DNA of 64,000 nucleotides, taken from Peptoniphilus genitalis. Its GTDB lineage: Bacteria; Bacillota; Clostridia; Tissierellales; Peptoniphilaceae. Of the stretch, positions 36,762 to 47,579 are shown in pieces. The notes under the pieces are model-generated. The model was not told the origin of the DNA. It did no database searches and saw only the letters and a program-made list of their open reading frames with translations. Location of the stretch: NCBI RefSeq assembly GCF_023614525.1, contig NZ_CP097885.1, positions 366,001-430,000 on the forward strand, in the 5' to 3' direction. Numbering within the stretch: position 1 is the first letter of the stretch; each line of letters begins with the position of its first letter. A program made the position numbers and the translations under genes.

Positions 36762-38261
36762 CTACTTTTTAAAAACTAACTTTAATATTTCTCTAACTTC
36801 ATCAACTCTTAAAAGAATAAGAAGGATAAGATAAATTCCACCAGCTACTATTATAGAAAGAAGAAGAGATAAGTTTATGCTTAAACTTCTTGTAAGAACT
36901 TCATAAACCAATCTTGATCCAAGAGCCATAGCTAGGGAAGCAATTGTGATTTTTATTAAGTTCATCAAAAGTTTTTTGTCAAATACATTTCCAATTAACC
37001 TAATTGATGAAAAATACATTGCAAGAGCTCCCACAATAAAAGAAATTGAAGTTGCAAGGGCAATCCCCCTTATGCCCATAAGCTTTGAAAAAAGTAGTGC
37101 AAGGGCTACATTTATTCCAAGTATAATTACTGAATTATAAACTGGAGTCTTGTTGTCGCCTAGAGAATAAAAAGCTCTCGAAATAATTTCACGAACGCCA
37201 ATACCTATTACACCAAAGGCAAAGAGAGATAAAACTGTGGCAGTTATCTTTGCATCTTCAACAGAAAATTCTCCCCCAACGAATAAAAGATTTACAATTG
37301 GGAAGGAAAAAACATAAAGTCCAAAAGCTGCAGGCACAACTAAAATTATCATGCTGGAAAGTCCTTCAGATAAGGAGGACTTTAAGTTAGCTAAGTCCTT
37401 TTTGGATCCAAACTTGGCAAGCTTAGGATAAGTTGCAGTGATAATTGAAGTTACAACAATTCCCGTTACAAAACTTTGTAACTTGTAGGAGTAATTTAAA
37501 ATTGATATCCCACCGGCATAGGCTCCCGATGCAATGGATCTTGAAATCATAAAGTTTATCTCAATAGCAGAAGTTGAAATCAAAATTGGAATAATAGAAG
37601 TAAATAACTTCTTCATGTCCCCATTAAAATCAATTGTTAAGGAATGTTTGTAGCCAAGCTTCTTAATTGGCCTAATAAAAATCCCATATTGAAGGACAAA
37701 GGCAAGAAAAATTCCCACTGCAAGATAATTTATCCCCATCTTGTAAGCAAGCCCCATAGAAATAATAATTATAATATTCATAATAATTGAGTGAAGGACA
37801 GAAATTACAAATTTTTCATGAATTTGTAAGTAGGCCTTATAAATAGAACTCACTGCAGTGACAGCAATTGATAACATAGCAACTCTTGATACAAATATTG
37901 CTAGCTCAAGCTTTTCTCCAGAGAAGCCTTCAGCCATTAACTTGACAAGAGGTCTTGCGAAAATAATAGAAATAATTGTAACAAGGGCAAAGGCAATAAA
38001 AATTATGTTTGATAAATTAGCAGTGAACTTATCAGCAAATTTTTTGTTCTCCCTCTCCCTTATGGAGTCGTACATAGGTATGTAGCCATTGGCAACAGCA
38101 CCGCTAATAACATTTGTAAAAGTCATGGGAAGTTGGAAGGCAATTAAAAATATATCTGCCACCATGCCAACACCAAAGAAGTAGGCAAGGGCCTTCTCCC
38201 TCAAGAGTCCAAAAACTTTTGAAAGGATTGTAATTATCATAAGTATATAAGAAGTCTTCAT
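36762..38261 (-). CDS. murJ: MurJ-family lipid II flippase (MviN/polysaccharide flippase fold)
   Basis: About 499 aa, 14 predicted helices. It has the MurJ opening STILSKVFGLLREK-type motif (here ITILSKVFGLLREKALAYFF) and GREIISRAFYSLGDNKTP in helix 11-12, typical of MurJ. It would flip lipid-linked peptidoglycan precursor across the membrane. ATG 38261 follows AAAGGAG. An upstream in-frame ATG (38327) would add 22 residues encoded across a terminator hairpin and is less likely. Monocistronic. Confidence 0.85.
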   Translation of the reverse strand: MKTSYILMIITILSKVFGLLREKALAYFFGVGMVADIFLIAFQLPMTFTNVISGAVANGYIPMYDSIRERENKKFADKFTANLSNIIFIAFALVTIISIIFARPLVKLMAEGFSGEKLELAIFVSRVAMLSIAVTAVSSIYKAYLQIHEKFVISVLHSIIMNIIIIISMGLAYKMGINYLAVGIFLAFVLQYGIFIRPIKKLGYKHSLTIDFNGDMKKLFTSIIPILISTSAIEINFMISRSIASGAYAGGISILNYSYKLQSFVTGIVVTSIITATYPKLAKFGSKKDLANLKSSLSEGLSSMIILVVPAAFGLYVFSFPIVNLLFVGGEFSVEDAKITATVLSLFAFGVIGIGVREIISRAFYSLGDNKTPVYNSVIILGINVALALLFSKLMGIRGIALATSISFIVGALAMYFSSIRLIGNVFDKKLLMNLIKITIASLAMALGSRLVYEVLTRSLSINLSLLLSIIVAGGIYLILLILLRVDEVREILKLVFKK

Positions 38262-38277
38262 TTTTTCTCCTTTAAAT

Positions 38278-38303
38278 AAAAAAACTTGGGTTAAACCCCA
38301 AGT
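38278..38303 (-). terminator. Terminator-like hairpin in the murJ leader
   Basis: ACTTGGG / CCCAAGT stem followed by seven T on the minus strand, 17 bp upstream of the murJ start. It is the second of two terminators within 205 bp; the 150 bp between them hold no clear gene. Confidence 0.7.
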
Positions 38304-38453
38304 AATTATATAGTTATTTAATTTCATTTACAAGCTCACTTCTATTGATTAATTAAAAATTATTTGCTAGACAAGGATTTAAAATTCATTTCGAGTATAA
38401 TCGAAAGTCTTGATTGTTTTTGTGATTGCTTATGAGCTCAATTACTATACAAA

Positions 38454-38483
38454 TAAAAAAGCCTTGAGTCTAAACTCAAAGCT
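38454..38483 (-). terminator. Terminator of the 38.5-43.5 kb operon
   Basis: AAGCTTTGAGT / ACTCAAGGCTT stem, four-base loop, and TTTTTT on the minus strand, just after the stop at 38491. Confidence 0.85.
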
Positions 38484-38490
38484 TGTAATC

Positions 38491-38748
38491 TTATATTAAA
38501 CTGTTAATAAGCATAGCGAGTGGAAAAATTATAATTAACAAAAAATTTAATATCCCAAACAAAACTGACTTCTCTTTGATTGCGAAGATAAGACCAATAA
38601 GTCCTATGATCCTACAGATAAATAAACTTGTAAGACCTGTAGGTCTTAGGTTTGTAAAATTTTCAAAAAGATCTACTGGCAGCATATAAGAAATTATAAA
38701 AACTCCTATGCCAAGGAAAAATAATAATTTGCTAATATTCTTACTCAT
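38491..38748 (-). CDS. Small membrane protein of unknown function
   Basis: 85 aa with three hydrophobic helices (about 7-23, 38-57 and 61-82). No recognised family. It lies 9 bp after the FtsX-type permease and before the operon terminator, so it is probably co-expressed with the two-component/ABC module and may be an accessory subunit. No catalytic motif is visible. Confidence 0.65.
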   Translation of the reverse strand: MSKNISKLLFFLGIGVFIISYMLPVDLFENFTNLRPTGLTSLFICRIIGLIGLIFAIKEKSVLFGILNFLLIIIFPLAMLINSLI

Positions 38749-38757
38749 GATTAGCTC

Positions 38758-41226
38758 CTAGTCAAATCCTCTTATCAAATCAATGGTATCAATTTTTAGA
38801 ATATTTTTCAAAGATAAGTTGTAGATTAATATATTTATACCATAAATCAAAATGGCAAAAGCAATGAAGTACTTATATTCAAAATAGGATAATAAAATTT
38901 TCATATCCATTGTTGGCGAAATTTTTGCAATTATAAATAAAGCAGCAAAGCTTACTGTTAAAACTATTGCCAGAGATTTTATTTCTTCTAAGATAAAATC
39001 TCTTGTGTACTTATATTTTAGTTCTTCCTCATCTATTCCACAAGACATTAAAGAACCAATTTCTTTTTTTCTTGCCATTAAACTTAAATTAATAGAAGAA
39101 TATCCATTAGTTATGTTTAAAATTAAAATTATACTTGCTATAGAAATTATCATAAGGCCAAAAGTTTTTACATCTTTCATGCGATTTGCCTCTGCATCTT
39201 TGCTTGTAGTTAAATTATAAGTTTCATTGTAGGCAATGGATGAATCTAATCTCTCTTTAACTTCATTCTTTATATCGTCTAACTTATTTTCATCAACTTG
39301 CATTGATAGTTCATAGGTGTTTCTTCTCAAGTCATTATTGTTTTTTAAATAATATTTATTCCATTCATCTAATAATTTAAAATATGTTTCAAAATCAACA
39401 TATAAATTCACATAAAAAGGTAGTCTTCTTTGCCTAAAGTCCTTTGTGTCATCGATTAATTTATCTACTTTGATTGAATAATTGTAATCTTTTTTCTCTG
39501 TTATAGAGTAATTTAAACTATTTATGTTTTTAAAATATTTTGTTGTTTCTGATCCATCAATGGGTGCATTTGGATTGACTTGGACCCTATTTAATAGCAA
39601 AACCTCTCCCTTTTTACCACCTATTTTTTCAAAAGTTTGGTCATCTAAAGCCGTTATAATTCCGTCGAGATAAAAATCTTCGTCATTATCATAATATTTA
39701 CGCATTTTGTCATCTAAATTAAGAGACCTAAACTCATCTGAATAATTTTGCTCCTTACTAAGAGAAATATATTTTTCAGTTGAAAGAAAAGCTCTGTCAT
39801 TTTCTGTAGTATTTATTATGTCTTTTAAGACATCTGGAATCCCTGCTTCATTTGAATGGATCAGTATGTTAATATTCGTATTATAAGTGTAAGTGTTCTT
39901 CAGCCTATTGTACTTTGCCATAGAAAAAACTATCAAAAAAATTGAGACAATTATCATTCCAATGGCAGAAATATATCTCTGAGAGGAAATAGTTTTTAAA
40001 TTATTTATCTTTAATTCCTTCCAAATATCTTTATTTCTCTTTAGCTTTCTATTTTTGTCATTAAAGTTGCCTTTTATACCATCAATTATATTTATCTTTG
40101 CAATTTTTTTAGCTGGAGCAAGTATTGCTATTAAAATTATAAAAAAGCAAATTAATAAAACTACAAGTGAAAGGCTTGGCGAAAATTCTATATACTTGTA
40201 CTTTTCCTCTTCCTCTACAATCCTTTGAAGACCAAGATAGAGGAGGTTGATTCCCCCATATCCGAAAACATGTCCCATAACTATTGGTAGAAGTGAAATT
40301 TTTAATCCATCTTTTAAAAGCAATTTATAAATTTGATAATCTGTTGAACCAATGGACTTGTACATTGAAATTTCTCTTATCTTTCTTAGTCCCCAAACTG
40401 TAAAAATATTTTTTATAAAAAATATAAAAATAAGGATTGTAGCAAATATTAAAATAGAGTCTACAATCACCTGCCTATTTTGTTGTAAAAGACTTCCATC
40501 AACATTATAGTAATCTTTCATTATTTCGCTAAATTCTAGTTCTACTTTATCTTTATTCAAGGCAGATGCAAGATCTTTTTCTAAATTTTCTTTATTATTG
40601 TAGGCTTTTCTAAAATTATGAAATCTTACAAAGCTATTAGTTTTTGCATCCTTTGGTATGACAGTAGAAGCATAAAAAATCTTCATATTCTCATTGTAAA
40701 GATTTCTTGTGAGACCACTTATTACATATTCTTTGCTATCTTTTCTTATAAATTCCTCATCTTTAGTAACACTTGAAACTGCTTTTATTTGTTTTCCATC
40801 AACCAATCTATTTCCAAATTCTACTTTTATCTTATCGCCAATTTTTAAATTTTCTTTTTTTGCAAGACTTTTTGGTATGGTAATTTCATTATCTTTTGCA
40901 GCAAAGCTTCCCTCTTTTAATATACTATCTTCTAACATCTTGTTAAAACCCTGGTCTATGTAATTTACCACTAAGACATTTTGAGATAGCTTGGCAGAAT
41001 TATTTTCTACTGCAACTTCTCCCACTTCTTTAATATTCTTTATTTCCTTTAGTTTACTTGATTCACCAGAAACTGTATCAGACATAATTTTAGCATCATA
41101 AATTGATCTGTTCCTAAAATATTCATAATCAAACTTATTATTTACATATCCAATGTAAACACAAAATGTAAAGAAAATTGCAGTTATAAAAAGTGAAAGT
41201 GAGATTGAGATATTTTTCTTATTCAT
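38758..41226 (-). CDS. FtsX-fold ABC transporter permease
   Basis: About 822 aa from ATG 41226, better placed for the GGGAG site than the ATG at 41235. One N-terminal helix, an extracytoplasmic domain (about 35-250), three helices with the FtsX signature (about 255-375), a fourth helix, a second extracytoplasmic domain (about 455-680), and three C-terminal helices. This is the two-FtsX-domain plan of MacB/YtrF-like permeases, larger than BceB. It starts within the ATPase stop region (8-bp overlap). Substrate unknown; the two-component neighbours point to envelope stress or peptide resistance. Confidence 0.85.
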   Translation of the reverse strand: MNKKNISISLSLFITAIFFTFCVYIGYVNNKFDYEYFRNRSIYDAKIMSDTVSGESSKLKEIKNIKEVGEVAVENNSAKLSQNVLVVNYIDQGFNKMLEDSILKEGSFAAKDNEITIPKSLAKKENLKIGDKIKVEFGNRLVDGKQIKAVSSVTKDEEFIRKDSKEYVISGLTRNLYNENMKIFYASTVIPKDAKTNSFVRFHNFRKAYNNKENLEKDLASALNKDKVELEFSEIMKDYYNVDGSLLQQNRQVIVDSILIFATILIFIFFIKNIFTVWGLRKIREISMYKSIGSTDYQIYKLLLKDGLKISLLPIVMGHVFGYGGINLLYLGLQRIVEEEEKYKYIEFSPSLSLVVLLICFFIILIAILAPAKKIAKINIIDGIKGNFNDKNRKLKRNKDIWKELKINNLKTISSQRYISAIGMIIVSIFLIVFSMAKYNRLKNTYTYNTNINILIHSNEAGIPDVLKDIINTTENDRAFLSTEKYISLSKEQNYSDEFRSLNLDDKMRKYYDNDEDFYLDGIITALDDQTFEKIGGKKGEVLLLNRVQVNPNAPIDGSETTKYFKNINSLNYSITEKKDYNYSIKVDKLIDDTKDFRQRRLPFYVNLYVDFETYFKLLDEWNKYYLKNNNDLRRNTYELSMQVDENKLDDIKNEVKERLDSSIAYNETYNLTTSKDAEANRMKDVKTFGLMIISIASIILILNITNGYSSINLSLMARKKEIGSLMSCGIDEEELKYKYTRDFILEEIKSLAIVLTVSFAALFIIAKISPTMDMKILLSYFEYKYFIAFAILIYGINILIYNLSLKNILKIDTIDLIRGFD

Positions 41227-41899
41227 TTTTCTCATCTCCCACTACTTTCCCATCCACTATTGTTATTACTCTTTCTGCTTCTAAAGCTATGGACTCGTCA
41301 TGGGTGATTACTATAATTGTCTGTTTTAAAGTCCTATTAAAATATTTTAAAATTTCAATTATTTCTCTTGAATTCTCTCGGTCTAGGTTTCCCGTTGGCT
41401 CATCAGCAAGTACAAGGGATGGAGAATAGATAAGACTCCTTGCTATGGCAACCCTTTGTTGCTGACCTCCCGATAGTTCACTTGGAAAAGAATCCAGCTT
41501 GTCCTCTATGCCAAGTTTTCTAACAATATCCAATAGGACTTCATTATTAATTTTTCTCTTATCAAGCTTTATGGGCAACTCAATGTTATGCCTAACTGTT
41601 AAGTTTGGAATTAAATTATAAAATTGATAAATTAATCCTACTTTCCTCCTCCTAAAAAGTGCTAATTCTTTTGACGTATATTTCGAGATATCATTGCCGT
41701 CTATAAATATTTTCCCTGAACTTGGATTGTCCACACCACCCAACAAGTGAAGAAGTGTTGACTTGCCTGATCCACTTGGTCCAACAATTGCAATAAATTC
41801 TCCTTTTTCTATTTTTAAATTAACATCATCAATTGCTCTTACAAGATTTTCTCCACTTCCATAAATTTTTGATAAATTTTCAACTCTAACAATTTCCAT
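41219..41899 (-). CDS. ABC transporter ATPase (LolD/MacB type)
   Basis: 226 aa, the standard length for this class. Walker A GPSGSGKST, signature ELSGGQQQRVAIARS, Walker B LVLADEPTGNLD and H loop VITHD. It powers the FtsX-fold permease encoded just downstream. It follows the kinase gene by 47 bp with no terminator between, so the TCS and transporter appear to be one operon. Confidence 0.9.
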   Translation of the reverse strand: MEIVRVENLSKIYGSGENLVRAIDDVNLKIEKGEFIAIVGPSGSGKSTLLHLLGGVDNPSSGKIFIDGNDISKYTSKELALFRRRKVGLIYQFYNLIPNLTVRHNIELPIKLDKRKINNEVLLDIVRKLGIEDKLDSFPSELSGGQQQRVAIARSLIYSPSLVLADEPTGNLDRENSREIIEILKYFNRTLKQTIIVITHDESIALEAERVITIVDGKVVGDEKNE

Positions 41900-41946
41900 A
41901 TGTACCTCCCTCTATTTGTATCAATAATAAAGGGTTAAAATGACTT

Positions 41947-42810
41947 TTAAGTGACATTGTAAAATTTAATTTTAAAAATCGCACCATCCTTACCATTTTT
42001 TACAGATATATCTCCATTGTTCGCCTCAACAATAGATTTTGCCATGGCAAGGCCAATGCCAAAGCCCTTAGAGTCAGGACTCTTGTAAAATCTTTCAAAT
42101 ATTCTTTTGAGGTTTTCTTCTTTAATACCTCCACCATCATCTTTAATTATTATCTCTGTGTAAATTGGATTTTTATTTGTAGAAATTTTAATTTTTGTAA
42201 GTCTATCAAGGCTTAAGGCATTCTTAATAATATTTATTAGGGCTTCTGAGATCCAATAGTAGTCGACTTTTATCTCATAATCTTCGTAGTCACAAATAAT
42301 TTTTACCTTTTTCTCATCAATTGATTTCCTCAAAATGTCCAAAACATAGTCAATTATTTCTGAAATCAAAACTTCCCTCTTCTCCATCTTGTCTATATTT
42401 GCATCAAGACTAGATATCTTTAACAAAATGTCAGCAAGAGAGTTAAGCCTTTCTAGTTGAAGCTCAAGCCCTTCAATCTCTTTTTTATTATCTTCAGTCT
42501 TATCAATTGTTTCCAAGTCAAAAAACATTGAAGTGATTGGAGTTTTTATTTGATGGGCAATATCTTCTAGGTTTTGAGTTTGCTTTTTTGAATTTTTCTC
42601 CACTAATTCTCTAGCTTCAACAAGTTCTATAAAAATTTTATAAATCTTGTCTTCCAGTATTGAAAAGTCATCTTGGATCATGGGAATGGAATAGTTCTTT
42701 TCTCCCAACCTATCTATAAGATTTTCCAACTCCTCAATTCTTTTCTTTTGTCTTTTCTTTAAAAAATAATATAATGCCAATAAGCTCACAGGGTAAAATA
42801 AATAAATCAT
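41947..42810 (-). CDS. Histidine kinase with minimal sensor
   Basis: 287 aa. Only one membrane helix (about 2-17) and no extracytoplasmic domain. Phospho-acceptor H86 in DIAHQIKTPI, N box INIIKNALS, G1 KDDGGGI and G2 GFGIGLAMAK. A sensor this small suggests signalling through the partner transporter, as in BceS/VraG systems, though the usual two-helix anchor is reduced to one. It starts on the last base of the response regulator stop (TGATG). Confidence 0.85.
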   Translation of the reverse strand: MIYLFYPVSLLALYYFLKKRQKKRIEELENLIDRLGEKNYSIPMIQDDFSILEDKIYKIFIELVEARELVEKNSKKQTQNLEDIAHQIKTPITSMFFDLETIDKTEDNKKEIEGLELQLERLNSLADILLKISSLDANIDKMEKREVLISEIIDYVLDILRKSIDEKKVKIICDYEDYEIKVDYYWISEALINIIKNALSLDRLTKIKISTNKNPIYTEIIIKDDGGGIKEENLKRIFERFYKSPDSKGFGIGLAMAKSIVEANNGDISVKNGKDGAIFKIKFYNVT

Positions 42811-43457
42811 CAGTCCATCCTATAACCTATTCCACGAATTGTCTTAATAATATCTCTGTCACTTTTATCTCTTATTCTTTTAACAGTAGCAGTAAGTGTA
42901 TTATCGTTGACAAACTTCTCTCGCCTATCCCAAAATCTTTCCAGTAAAAAGTCCCTAGTAAAAATTCTATTGGGATTATTTATAAATAATTTCATCACTT
43001 CAAATTCTAATGACGTTAAATCTAGTTTTTTATCTTTATAATAAAAGCTTCCTTCCTTATTATTTAGGACCAGGTCTTTAAAGCTAATAAAATCATCTTT
43101 AACGAGAGCAGTCCTAAGAGTTTTATCTATTCTCGCTCTTAAGATGGGGAGCTTAAAGGGTTTTGTAATGTAATCGTCGGCTCCATTGTCTAGGGCCCTA
43201 ACAATAAATTTCTCATCGTTTTTTACTGTTGTGATTATTACCCTAACATTATTTTCTCTCAAAGTATTCATCAAGTTGATTCCATCTCTATCAGGCAAAT
43301 TTATATCTAAGATTGCCAAGTCAAAAGAATTATTTATTTTTATCTTTGCTTCTTCAAAACTTTTACAAGTTTCTACTTTAAAATCATTTTTTGACAAGTA
43401 AGACTCAATACCACTTGATAAAATTTCATCGTCTTCTATTAAAATTATTTTCTTCAT
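42810..43457 (-). CDS. OmpR-family response regulator
   Basis: 215 aa. Receiver with D9/D10 and phospho-acceptor D51 in LAILDINLP, lysine in ITKPF; winged helix ending RGIGYRMD. First gene of a five-gene operon: regulator, kinase, ATPase, permease, small membrane protein. It is the third TCS-plus-ABC module in the window and likely controls its own transporter. Confidence 0.88.
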   Translation of the reverse strand: MKKIILIEDDEILSSGIESYLSKNDFKVETCKSFEEAKIKINNSFDLAILDINLPDRDGINLMNTLRENNVRVIITTVKNDEKFIVRALDNGADDYITKPFKLPILRARIDKTLRTALVKDDFISFKDLVLNNKEGSFYYKDKKLDLTSLEFEVMKLFINNPNRIFTRDFLLERFWDRREKFVNDNTLTATVKRIRDKSDRDIIKTIRGIGYRMD

Positions 43458-43552
43458 TTAATCACCTACCACTATCTTGTAAACAAATTCTATCACACTT
43501 TGGTTTTTAAAAGAATTCCTAATCATTTTGGGTTCTTTTAAATCTTCACAAG

Positions 43553-43580
43553 AAAAAAGCACCAGCTTCTGCCAGTGCTT
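43553..43580 (-). terminator. Terminator of the glycolysis operon
   Basis: AGCACTGGC / GCTGGTGCT stem (G-U pairs), four-base loop, then six T on the minus strand, shortly after the SixA-like stop. Confidence 0.85.
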
Positions 43581-43594
43581 GTGTTTTAAAAATT

Positions 43595-45333
<1,739 letters not shown>

Positions 45334-45336
45334 CTA

Positions 45337-46839
45337 TTAAAACAAAGACTTGCCAGTCATAAGTTCTGGATGATCTAATCCCATAATTTTTAAAATTGTT
45401 GGTGACAAGTCACAAAGAGCTCCACCTGATCTTAATTCTTCATCCCTATTAAATAAAAATAGGGGAACAAGGTTTGTGCTGTGGCTTGTGACAACATTGC
45501 CTTCGTCATCAATCATGTATTCACAGTTTCCATGGTCTGCAGTGATTATTGCTGCCCCATCCTTTTCTTTTAAGACCTTTAAAATTCTTCCAAGGTCATG
45601 GTCCACAGTTTCAACTGCCTTTATGGCTGCCTGCAAGTCGCCAGTGTGACCAACCATGTCTGGGTTTGCAAAGTTTAAAATTATTAGGCCATACTTGTCC
45701 TTTTCTAAACTTTCAATTACCTTATCTGTAACTTCATTGGCAGACATTTCTGGCTTTAAGTCATAGGTTGCAACCTTTGGAGATGGAACTAGGATTCTGT
45801 CCTCGCCCTCAAAAGGCTTTTCACGTCCCCCGTTAAAGAAAAATGTAACGTGGGCATATTTTTCTGTCTCTGCAATCCTAAGTTGCTTGATTTTATTTTT
45901 TTCAAGAACTTCTCCCAGAGTATCCTTTGGTATCTCGTCCTTAAAGGCAACAAATTTATTTTTTATTTCCTTGTCATACTCTGTCATTGTAACAAGGACT
46001 GTCTTAATTTTTTCTCTTTCAAAACCTGCGAAGTCATCATCAACAAGAGCTCTTGTAATTTGTCTAACCCTATCTGGTCTAAAGTTAAAGATAATTACTG
46101 AGTCCTTATCCTTAATTTCAGAACCCTTTACAAATTTGGCAGGTTCTAAAAATTCATCTGTAACATCTTTATCATAAGATGACTTTATATAAGAAAGAAT
46201 GTCATCTTCAGTGAAGTCCACATCACTTACTAGGTTGTCGTAATATTTTTTAGTTCTTTCCCACCTCTTGTCACGGTCCATGGCATAGTACCTGCCAGAA
46301 ATTGTGGCAATTTTTCCATTTCCAACCTTTTCGATTTCTTCTTGAAGTTCTCTTATATCATCAAGGGCTGCGTGAGGAGAAACGTCACGTCCATCAGTAA
46401 TTGCGTGGATGTAAGTCTTTTTTATTCCTTCTTCCTTCATGAGTTCTATTAGGGCCTTTAGGTGGTCAAGGTGGGAGTGAACTCCTCCCTTGGACACAAG
46501 TCCAATGAGGTGAAGGCTTGAATTATTTTCTCTGGCATTGTCTATTGCCCTTTTAAATTCGGGATTCTTAAAAAATTCTCCTGACTTAATTGACTCAGTA
46601 ATTTTTGTCAGGTTTTGATAAATAACTCTACCTGCTCCAATATTTAAGTGACCAACTTCGGAATTTCCCATTTGACCATGAGGAAGCCCAACATATTCTT
46701 CGCTAGCATATATTTCTGTGTGAGGTGAAGTTTTGTAAAGTTCATCAAGAACTGGAGTCTTGGCAAGTTTAACTGCGTTGCCAATTTCGCTTTCATTTAT
46801 TCCAAATCCATCTAGGATTATTAACATTGTTGGCTTCAT
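45337..46839 (-). CDS. gpmI: 2,3-bisphosphoglycerate-independent phosphoglycerate mutase
   Basis: 500 aa. Metal-binding D10 in ILDGFG and catalytic serine S60 in QMGNSEVGHLNIGAGR; C-terminal metal cluster with TADHGNCE and SHSTNLVP. Mn-dependent alkaline-phosphatase fold. Overlaps tpiA by 4 bp (ATGA). Confidence 0.97.
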   Translation of the reverse strand: MKPTMLIILDGFGINESEIGNAVKLAKTPVLDELYKTSPHTEIYASEEYVGLPHGQMGNSEVGHLNIGAGRVIYQNLTKITESIKSGEFFKNPEFKRAIDNARENNSSLHLIGLVSKGGVHSHLDHLKALIELMKEEGIKKTYIHAITDGRDVSPHAALDDIRELQEEIEKVGNGKIATISGRYYAMDRDKRWERTKKYYDNLVSDVDFTEDDILSYIKSSYDKDVTDEFLEPAKFVKGSEIKDKDSVIIFNFRPDRVRQITRALVDDDFAGFEREKIKTVLVTMTEYDKEIKNKFVAFKDEIPKDTLGEVLEKNKIKQLRIAETEKYAHVTFFFNGGREKPFEGEDRILVPSPKVATYDLKPEMSANEVTDKVIESLEKDKYGLIILNFANPDMVGHTGDLQAAIKAVETVDHDLGRILKVLKEKDGAAIITADHGNCEYMIDDEGNVVTSHSTNLVPLFLFNRDEELRSGGALCDLSPTILKIMGLDHPELMTGKSLF

Positions 46840-47579
46840 AGACTTTCACCAGCTTTTATAATTTCAATAAAGTCACTAGCCTTTAGGCTTGCACCACCAA
46901 CAAGGACCCCATCAATATTTTCCTTGGATAAAATTTCTCCTGCATTTGATGGCTTAACAGATCCACCGTAGAGGATTCTTGTTTTTTGAGAAATTTCTCC
47001 ATATTTTTCATCAATTATATTTCTTATTTCCCTACACATCTTCTCTGCATCTTCTGATGAGCAAGTTTTTCCAGTTCCAATTGCCCAAATAGGTTCGTAG
47101 GCAATAGTAACCTTTTCTATCTTTTCAACTCCATCAAGAGAATTTAAAAGTTCTTCTCTTACAAATTCAACTTCCTTGCCTTCCTCTTTTATTTCAAGAG
47201 ATTCTCCTAGACAAAGAATTACTGATAAATCATCTGCAAGAGCTTTTTTTACCTTGGCATTTATAATCTCGTCGCTTTCCAAAAATTTTTCTCGTCTTTC
47301 AGAGTGACCGATTATTACATCTTCTACACCAATGTCTTTTAACATAGTAGTTGAAACTTCGCCAGTGTAGGCTCCATCGTCAAACTGAGACACATTTTGT
47401 CCAGCTACTTTTATTTCATCTTTTAAGTTTTTTCTTAAACTTTCTAGACTTACAAAACTTGGTGCAAGAAGAACGTCAACCTTATTAAATTCAAATTCAT
47501 TTATTTCTTTTGCAAATTCAAGGGCCTCGGAAGAAGTCTTGTTCATCTTCCAATTTCCACAAATGTATTTTCTTCTCAT
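46836..47579 (-). CDS. tpiA: Triosephosphate isomerase
   Basis: 247 aa TIM barrel. Substrate lysine in CGNWKMNK, catalytic His in IIGHSERRE, catalytic Glu in AYEPIWAIGTGK, and phosphate loop YGGSVKPSNA and GVLVGGASL. Overlaps pgk by 4 bp (ATGA). Interconverts DHAP and glyceraldehyde 3-phosphate. Confidence 0.98.
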   Translation of the reverse strand: MRRKYICGNWKMNKTSSEALEFAKEINEFEFNKVDVLLAPSFVSLESLRKNLKDEIKVAGQNVSQFDDGAYTGEVSTTMLKDIGVEDVIIGHSERREKFLESDEIINAKVKKALADDLSVILCLGESLEIKEEGKEVEFVREELLNSLDGVEKIEKVTIAYEPIWAIGTGKTCSSEDAEKMCREIRNIIDEKYGEISQKTRILYGGSVKPSNAGEILSKENIDGVLVGGASLKASDFIEIIKAGESL

